A program made the position numbers and the translations under genes. Source: Rodentolepis nana (taxonomy: Eukaryota; Platyhelminthes; Cestoda; Cyclophyllidea; Hymenolepididae). Taken from it: 13,171 bases of DNA. Positions within the stretch are counted from its first letter, which is position 1, and every line of letters begins with the position of its first letter. Below are positions 7,536-13,171 of this stretch, piece by piece. The stretch is from contig UZAE01012645.1 of assembly GCA_900617975.1 (NCBI GenBank), positions 1 to 13,171 on the forward strand. The letters run 5' to 3'. The notes beneath the pieces were generated by a model. The model was not told where the DNA came from. It did not search any database and saw only the letters and a program-made list of their open reading frames with translations.

Positions 7536-8272
7536 CTATGCCCACTTATAATTTGGATTCTTAGAACCGATGAGGAAGCATATCTGCCTTGTTGGTGGTC
7601 CTTTCGTCGGGAAGACAATTACATGTAGTTGAGTTATTATTTATACGCTGGAATTCGCTAAATATCAAGTTAGGATACCCCCTTTCTTCATCCACTATCC
7701 CAAATGCTCGCAACCGAAGTAGAACGCCCCCCAGAGGAAGACGAGAGAAGATTGTTGACCCGGTGACAGTCAATCTTCGTCTTCATTCTATATATAGATA
7801 ATAACGCCTCTCAATGTTTATCTTATATGCTTTACAGCGCAATGTCAATGGTTAAGAGAGGAAGTGACATTTGATTCCCAACCTACGAAGAGCCTAGAAT
7901 AGTAAAGCGAGAGCACAACGAGATTTCGAGGTTGGGTTCCAACTCTCCCTCCTATACAGGTCTCATCTTAATTAAACTTCATTTCTACCTGCCTGTGAAA
8001 ATAGGTCTTCTCTTTTTACTATTACTGTGTCCCCCCNCCCCCCCCCCCCCCCCCCCCCCGACTACCGTTTTGAATCAACCCTGAAGATTGAAAATTGGAT
8101 GAGTGCAAATGTTGGGGACATCTAAAGCACTCATTTGTCCCCTGTGGAAGTTGGAGGAGGTGGAGGTGGGTGAGGAAGAAGTAGTAAAAGAAGAAGGAGA
8201 ACTTTTAGCTCAGGCAACATGTTTCATTTGAAGGAAATGAATTCACCAACGAATGTGTTGGATTCATAATAA
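7536..8272. other. Upstream region of the minus-strand gene; no firm gene
   Basis: Minus-strand open frames at 7561-7773 (contains GGVLLRLRAFGIVDEERGY) and 7292-7618 may include further 5' exons of the basic-protein gene, but no splice chain is convincing. The rest holds a poly-C run (8031-8059) and a purine-rich tract (about 8143-8199) rich in GGA and GAA triplets. Confidence 0.35.
8031..8059 (+). repeat. Poly-C homopolymer with an N
   Basis: Twenty-eight C and one N (at 8037) in a row. Such runs are slippage-prone and the true length is uncertain. Shorter C runs recur at 9969-9976 and 10182-10192. Confidence 0.9.
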
Positions 8273-8630
8273 CTGGTAGTCTTTCTGGTTAGCCAATATG
8301 AGTTCCAATGCATTCATCAATGATTCTCTCATGTGTCGAGTTGTGAGTGTCGAAATTCAATAATCGATAATCCAATACGCGTGGGGTGAAGTTGGTGAGT
8401 TTCCTTCAAGTGCAGCCAAGATACCTTGTTGGGTTTCTTAACAAGCATGATTGCAACACTACTGTGCACGCATTGCACTAGTCCCTTCGATAGAATCGAA
8501 GTTGTATGTGCAGCTGGAAGGATTGCAGAGTTGGTGACACCACCTGCCTCCTGTAAATCAAGAGATATCTTCTAGTCCAGCTTCAGACAGTATTTTGGTA
8601 ATTATTAAACATTTCATTAGATTAAGAGAT
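8273..8630 (-). repeat. Inverted repeat 2, left arm
   Basis: The reverse complement matches 11600-11971 at about 96% by eye over the inner 280 bp, without indels there. The edge is sharp at 8273 (pairs with 11971). Toward 8630 the match contains a roughly 20-bp gap and fades, with scattered similarity continuing to about 8672. Read on the minus strand, the arm is open for about 80 codons (AGGVTNSAILPAAHTTSILS ... SQLDT) but has no ATG start. Confidence 0.8.
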
Positions 8631-10864
8631 ATCGAAATACTCGCATATGGTTTTCTCTTTGGTATTTGAATCTATTAAAGGCTGCCGTTTAGCTCGTTCA
8701 TACTGCCATAGAGTGACTTCAAATTGATGTGACCACACTTTTTTGGAACACGACGCCATTGACGATTGGCTTACACTAAGATGTTCAACCATTTTTAGGC
8801 TGATATGCTGTCTTACATATGTGTTATATATATATTAAAATAATTTGTCATTGGCTCAATGTCACATAATTTTGAATGAATCATTAAAAATCTTTGATCA
8901 TTGAAAACACAAAATATTTAATTAATACGTAAACTTCAATAGATATATGTGCTGTGGTTATTCTACAAATGGTTGACCTAATAACCCATTTATATAACAG
9001 ATTATCTTCAACAAAATTTTCAAGTTTGCACTCCTACTTAAAGTGAACTAATTGATTTCGAATAACCGACTTCAATTTTCCAATCAGGTTGAAGAAATTG
9101 AAAAGTGGGGTCTGAGAGAGTGAGAGGGTGAGAGAGAGAGAGAGCAGTCAAGTGCCATTAAGATAGGTTCAACTAATGAAGTTAGCCATTTTGCCCAATT
9201 TGGTGTCTATCAGATATAAACGACTCAATAGTCTCTAACTCAACGGCTGTTAACATTAAGTTCTGGAACAACAGCCGACAAGTTGACTTTAACTTGTAAG
9301 GAAGTTTGGGGCAGAAATTTTGTATTCGACAATTCTAAGGAGTAAGCTCTACACGCTTAAACCAATGATTTATGTCTCCCGAAACCTCCCATACAAGGGT
9401 TCAATCTGAAAATATTCAAAGGCACTTAACTGGTCCTCAGATGTTAAATACGTTAACTTGACAAGAAATATGCTTTAACAATTAGTTACAGCAAAGAAGA
9501 GAACGAATAAAGTGGGAGTGGAGTTGTTACGAAGGGGCTTGCACTTAGAAGTACTTTATTAACTAAAGCTTGTCGAGGTGGGTCATATAAGGGCGGAGGA
9601 CACCACAAACTAGAAATTGATAAATTGAATTGAAATCAAACAATCTACACCACCTCCTACTTGTGCAACATTTATTAACTTTTATCAAATGGCAGGCTAT
9701 ATGATGGTTGGCTCATCTCTTTACTTGACTTCTGGTTTCACAGAGGGGAGGAGCACTAAAGTCACCAAAAGGTCGAGTATATTGAATTGAAGGGTACCCG
9801 TTTTTACCCAAACTTAAATAAGCAGTTGTCAGCTACTTGCTTAATCAATCAAAACTACACAGTAAACAACCTGAAAATCACTAAAACAAACCACAAATAA
9901 ACAGACTGTTTCATCGTTACCTACTCTCACCTCCTAGGATACATCAACCGCAGCCATCTCTCCTTATCCCCCCCCTTCCTCCCTCTTATCTTGAAGTAGC
10001 CCAACTCGTTGTGTCACTGAACTTCAGCTACTCATATTACACTCACATTCACCACTCCGAGTTGTGATGCAAATCATTTTATCTGTTTACTTAATGTATT
10101 TGTGGATTTTTAATTTCCCTGAAGAGATCGGGAATGAAGTTGAGTAAATCACTACTCAAATTACAAATGAGTCCTCACCAACCCCCCCCCCCGCCACCTC
10201 CTTCCTTTCAGTTAGAACGTACTCTGCTGTACTCTTTTAAATTGAATACTTACTTCTATGAACTTTCAAAATTAATTCTGCTAAATACCGTTGCTTTGAT
10301 GTTGTGAAAAAAAACAAATTGACACTTCGAGAAACTTTTCGCTAATTTGTGTTGCAACTAGATAGTATTGATTAATGGTGACACTGCTTTAATCGATTAT
10401 CTGAAATTCTGATCGAGTATTTAGGCAAACGAGAACAAATATCGTCTCTCGGTCCGTGAATTACCTATCCACTTAATTGCACAATTGCACCAGGGCACGA
10501 GACATCCTTGTTCATGTAGTTACGCTCAATTAGGCAACTAGAAAATTCCATTTTATCCATAAGCTTTCAACTTCCAGATTTCTGAAATGCTGAAGCCTAG
10601 TACTGGACATCAACATAGTCTCGCTCAATGACCAATTAGATGCACAAGTGCTAATTTATATACCACCTTCTTCCTCTCATTTTTGAATAGCTGCTTCTTC
10701 ATGTTGACCCTTCAAATGATTCGTGCTCCTATGAGGAGTATCACACTCCAATTGTGTTCGTCTCCCTAGTAATGCTACAATACAGATTGTGTGGATTGAA
10801 CTGATTCGTGAGTAGTAAAATTGACAATAGGAAAGAGTAGTAAGTCATCTTCGCCAACAAAGAG
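8631..10864. other. Long gene-free AT-rich stretch
   Basis: No ORF of 60 codons or more occurs on either strand over almost all of this span, and I recognise no RNA gene or transposon. It holds a GA microsatellite (9113-9144), C runs near 9969 and 10182, and many short TA-rich tracts. A 62-codon minus-strand ORF at 10775-10963 has no recognisable feature and overlaps the tandem duplication that follows. Confidence 0.5.
9113..9144 (+). repeat. Imperfect (GA)n microsatellite
   Basis: GAGAGAGTGAGAGGGTGAGA followed by further GA units: a purine dinucleotide repeat with two interruptions. Confidence 0.8.
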
Positions 10865-11289
10865 CAAGAGAGATTCCACTCTGCTTCTCTCCACACACTC
10901 AACTTTGTATCCTCTTCCACAAATAGTAGAATGCATTCTAATATACAACACGGACCAATTCACATAAGCCAGTCACGAAATAAAATAACGCTAGCGTTAA
11001 ATCAGATTGTAGCCAGATGAAGGGAACGGTACTCACTGCCCATCGTTCAACCTTGGAGTGCTTTACTCGAAAAACAAGAGAGATTCCACTCTGCTTCTCT
11101 CACACACATGTAACTTTGTATCCTCTTCCACAAATAGTAGAATGCATCCTAATATTCAACGCGGATCAATTCACATAAGCCAGTCACGAAACAAAATAAC
11201 GCTAGCGTTAAATCAGATTGAAGCCAGATGAAGGGAACGGTACTCACTGCCCATCGTTCAACCTTGGAGTGCTTTACTCGAAAAACAAG
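10865..11289 (+). repeat. Diverged tandem duplication, unit about 211 bp
   Basis: Two adjacent copies (10865-11074 and 11075-11289) share landmarks in the same order: CAAGAGAGATTCCACTCTGC, CTCTTCCACAAATAGTAGAA, CACATAAGCCAGTCACGAAA, the palindrome ACGCTAGCGT, and GGAACGGTACTCACTGCCCA. They differ at scattered single bases and a 1-nt indel, so this is a genuine older duplication and not an assembly seam. Confidence 0.85.
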
Positions 11290-11599
11290 CACTATGTCAG
11301 CTTACGATCTCTTAGTTAGGAAGGGAATTGACGACTTGGGGGGTTGTTTCGGTGTCAATTTAAATTCATGTGGTATTAAGTACTTGGGAGATCTCACACA
11401 GCGCACCCTCAACAGTTGCTTATTCCTTCCATATTGTTTGTAGGCCAACTAGGAGAGGTGGTTGAAAATGCCGGTCTGTATTGGCGCTGACGTCAAGTTT
11501 CAACTATGAAGAAATATTTTAATCAGCCGAAGTGATTCAAACATTAACATTTAGATACTTCCGGAAATTGTCCAAAGTGATATGAGCATTTCGTTATTC
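11290..11599. other. Stretch between tandem duplication and inverted repeat 2
   Basis: A 71-codon ORF (11228-11443, plus) begins inside the second tandem unit and continues STMSAYDLLVRKGIDDLGG to a stop at LPYCL. The part after the repeat looks protein-like but has no recognised domain and no clear splice sites. The remainder is AT-rich. Confidence 0.3.
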
Positions 11600-11971
11600 C
11601 TTAGTCTAATGAAATGTTTAATCCATATCAAAACACTGTCTGAAGCTGGACTAGATGTTACCTCTTGATCAGCCTGTTGAAGAGGATATATGGAAGGCAG
11701 GTGGTGCCATCAACTCTGCAATCCTTCCAATTGCACATACAACTTCGATTCTATCGAAAGGACTAGTTCAATGCGTGCACAGTAGTGTTGCGATCATGCT
11801 TCTTAAGAAACCCAACAAGGTATCTTGGCTGCACTTGAAGGAAACTCACCAGCTTCACCCCACGCGTATTGGATTATCGATTATTCAATTTCGACACTCA
11901 CAACTCGACACATGAGAGAATCATTGATGAATGCATTGGAACTCATATTGGCTAACCAGAAAGACTACCAG
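11600..11971 (+). repeat. Inverted repeat 2, right arm
   Basis: Pairs with 8273-8630 in inverse orientation. The outer edge at 11971 (CTACCAG) is sharp. Near the inner edge this arm carries about 20 bp more than its partner around 11665-11690. A small inverted motif, CTTCGAT-3 nt-ATCGAAG, lies within both arms. Confidence 0.8.
11655..11915 (+). CDS. Hypothetical 86-aa ORF within inverted repeat 2
   Basis: The ORF starts MLPLDQPVEED and runs through AILPIAHTTSILSKGLVQCV to SQLDT. The frame is also open in the other arm (8273-8560, minus), where about half of the differences are silent and the replacements include mild ones (L/V, Q/E); the competing frame (LAALEGNSPAS...) acquires a stop there. 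This mildly favours past coding. An exon ending at KKPNK|GTATCT (donor-like AAG|GT near 11820) is an alternative. No domain is recognised. Confidence 0.25.
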   Translation: MLPLDQPVEEDIWKAGGAINSAILPIAHTTSILSKGLVQCVHSSVAIMLLKKPNKVSWLHLKETHQLHPTRIGLSIIQFRHSQLDT

Positions 11972-12415
11972 GCAATAGGTACTCACTGTCCAACTTTGAA
12001 CTATGAAATCCATACTGATTTACATTTAATACATTTTGGTGGATTTGATCTAACCTTCAGACACAATCGCCCTCTCCTCCCCTCCCCACAACCACCACAG
12101 CTTTGATAAACAAGCTCAAATTGGTTGGCAGTCGTTGAAAGATCGTTGTCAGGTGTGTGAAGGAAAGCATTAAGCCATTTGGAGAATGCCAAGATTTCCA
12201 CTTTTCCTTTCGATTCATCATTAATTTACTACTGTGTTTACTGTTATGACATTTCATTCCACATTGAGTTCGAATTGGCTCCAGGATTCTACGACTTCCA
12301 ATATGACTACCTTAAATTGAATCAATCGATTGGATATATCATTTTAGTTCCCTTGATCATGGGATCGTGCCAGGTTATGTGGGAGCTCTATCGATCATCT
12401 CGGGCAACACAGAAG
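11972..12415. other. Unique DNA between the two inverted-repeat arms
   Basis: A plus-strand ORF at 12179-12502 (107 codons, MENAKISTFPFDSSLIYYCV... with a hydrophobic piece SIGYIILVPLIMGSCQVMW) runs into the IR1 arm and is probably chance or an exon fragment. A C-rich stretch lies at about 12067-12090. Nothing else is supported. Confidence 0.3.
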
Positions 12416-12749
12416 TATTGTCCCTCTCTCTGTTACAACCAACTTGATGTTAGCAGACAACATTCATTTATTCCTATAAGCCTTTTCCATTCATATGGTT
12501 GACGGTAATCTACATTCTGATTTATGTATTAAAATAAACCTACTGGTTAATAGCCTTCGACGATAATTTAATTACTCCACAATGTGTACTGATCAGACAA
12601 ACTCAAAGTCAGTTGGGTTATTTTTTATCCAAACAACTAGTTCCATCAAATAACAGTTGAGCCCCCAAACTAACCTCTATGGTACAGGATATTTCAGCAC
12701 CTTCCATAAACGGAAAGGCAAAAACATTTTTATCTCATAGAGTTCCAAA

Positions 12750-12755
12750 TTTATT
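12750..12755 (-). terminator. Poly(A) signal of the inverted copy
   Basis: TTTATT on the plus strand is AATAAA on the minus strand, in the same context as the gene A signal. It lies about 140 nt after the copy's premature stop. Confidence 0.5.
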
Positions 12756-12894
12756 TCCAACAAAGCAACGATTCAATATTAGAAATTTGATTCACTATCA
12801 TCAGGGTTGTCTAACTGAAACATCTGTTTCAGGTAGATGACTTGTTGCTATGCCAACACTGTCAAAAAACAAAAATGTCGGAATTTTAAGACAC

Positions 12895-13135
12895 TTATTT
12901 CGGCATATTACGCCTGTTTGCGAAATATAATGCCAAGGCATTTTCTGCTCTGGGTTTCAAACTCCCGACAAAGAAACACCAATAGTATCCACCTCGTATT
13001 AAACGAAGATGAATGTCAAGAGGATTAAAGGCTCCTCGTGTACTATATGCAATTTTCTCAAAATCTCTGGAATCACAACTAAACTTTGAAAATGTCGGTG
13101 CTAGTTTCTCCAGAGCCAATCGCATTTTCCTTCCT
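12895..13135 (-). pseudogene. Third family member: inverted copy of gene A exon 3, partial
   Basis: The acceptor (TTAG) is kept, so the exon should start at 13135. It reads GRKMRLALEKLAPTFSKFSC ... SLKPRAENALALYFANRRNM PK and stops at TAA (12895-12897), where gene A has a Glu codon (GAA), losing the last 19 residues of gene A. The middle (about residues 25-47 of the exon) differs almost completely from gene A although both flanks are nearly identical. Exons 1 and 2 would lie beyond 13171. It could be a working gene with an earlier stop; only the truncated end suggests decay. Confidence 0.55.
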
Positions 13136-13171
13136 CTAACGTGAATTCTATTAAAGCAAATATTAGCTTGG

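Larger units (their letters stand above)
12416..13171 (-). repeat. Right arm of the long inverted repeat, continuing past the window
   Basis: The reverse complement of 1458-2190. The inner edge at 12416 is sharp (TATTGTCCCTCTCTCTG), and DNA inside it is unrelated to what follows 2190. The arm is 23 bp longer than its partner, nearly all from one insertion near 12875. The outer edge lies beyond the window, since the match is still perfect within intron 2 at the last bases. Confidence 0.85.

Noticed and set aside
8143..8230. Purine-rich tract that reads as an acidic peptide
   Set aside because: Only about 30 codons of low-complexity GGA/GAA repeats, without start or splice support.
9390..9420. 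tRNA B-box-like string GGGTTCAATCTG
   Set aside because: No A-box, acceptor stem or cloverleaf pairing could be drawn around it.
12001..12257. Two overlapping minus-strand 66-codon ORFs
   Set aside because: They rely on low-complexity G-rich DNA and have no supporting features.
1..13171. CRISPR array, prokaryotic operon or phage content
   Set aside because: No regularly spaced short repeats, no ribosome-binding pattern and intron-split genes throughout.

Overview
The window looks like a draft-assembly fragment of a compact-intron animal genome. Genes are split by very short introns (38, 41 and 43 nt in the clearest cases) with GT..AG ends, AATAAA/ATTAAA signals follow stop codons, long AT-rich non-coding stretches separate short genes, and a decayed non-LTR retrotransposon and several simple repeats are present. 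There is no operon structure, Shine-Dalgarno pattern or dense coding. Introns of about 40 nt are common in flatworms, especially tapeworms, so a cestode or other flatworm is my best guess. The sequence alone does not prove it, and the retrotransposon reminds me more of arthropod (spider-type) elements.

Layout. 1-531 holds exon-like fragments of an unidentified gene with apparent frameshifts. 1075-1800 is gene A: three exons, 214 aa, unknown family. 2191 to about 4015 is a 5'-truncated, stop-ridden non-LTR retrotransposon with the end of a reverse transcriptase and an RNase H domain, carrying three internal direct duplications. 4020-4747 is gene B, a diverged paralogue of gene A sharing its second intron position but apparently without a counterpart of exon 1. 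4748-7043 is mostly non-coding, with a G-quadruplex-like tract, a perfect 14-bp hairpin and one glycosylation-site-rich ORF. 7044-7535 (minus) is the terminal exon of a gene for a basic, probably nuclear protein. 7536-12415 is almost gene-free but contains an inverted repeat pair (8273-8630 and 11600-11971), a diverged 211-bp tandem duplication (10865-11289), a poly-C run with an N, and a GA microsatellite. 12416-13171 is an inverted copy of the gene A 3' half and its downstream region (1458-2190), running off the end of the window.

The most interesting content is the small multicopy family (gene A, gene B, and a third, inverted copy). In the A/third-copy pair the 3' non-coding DNA is nearly identical (about 98% by eye), while a block inside the coding exon is heavily changed. 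This points to a locally duplicating, rapidly diversifying family or to mosaic gene conversion. I do not recognise its function.
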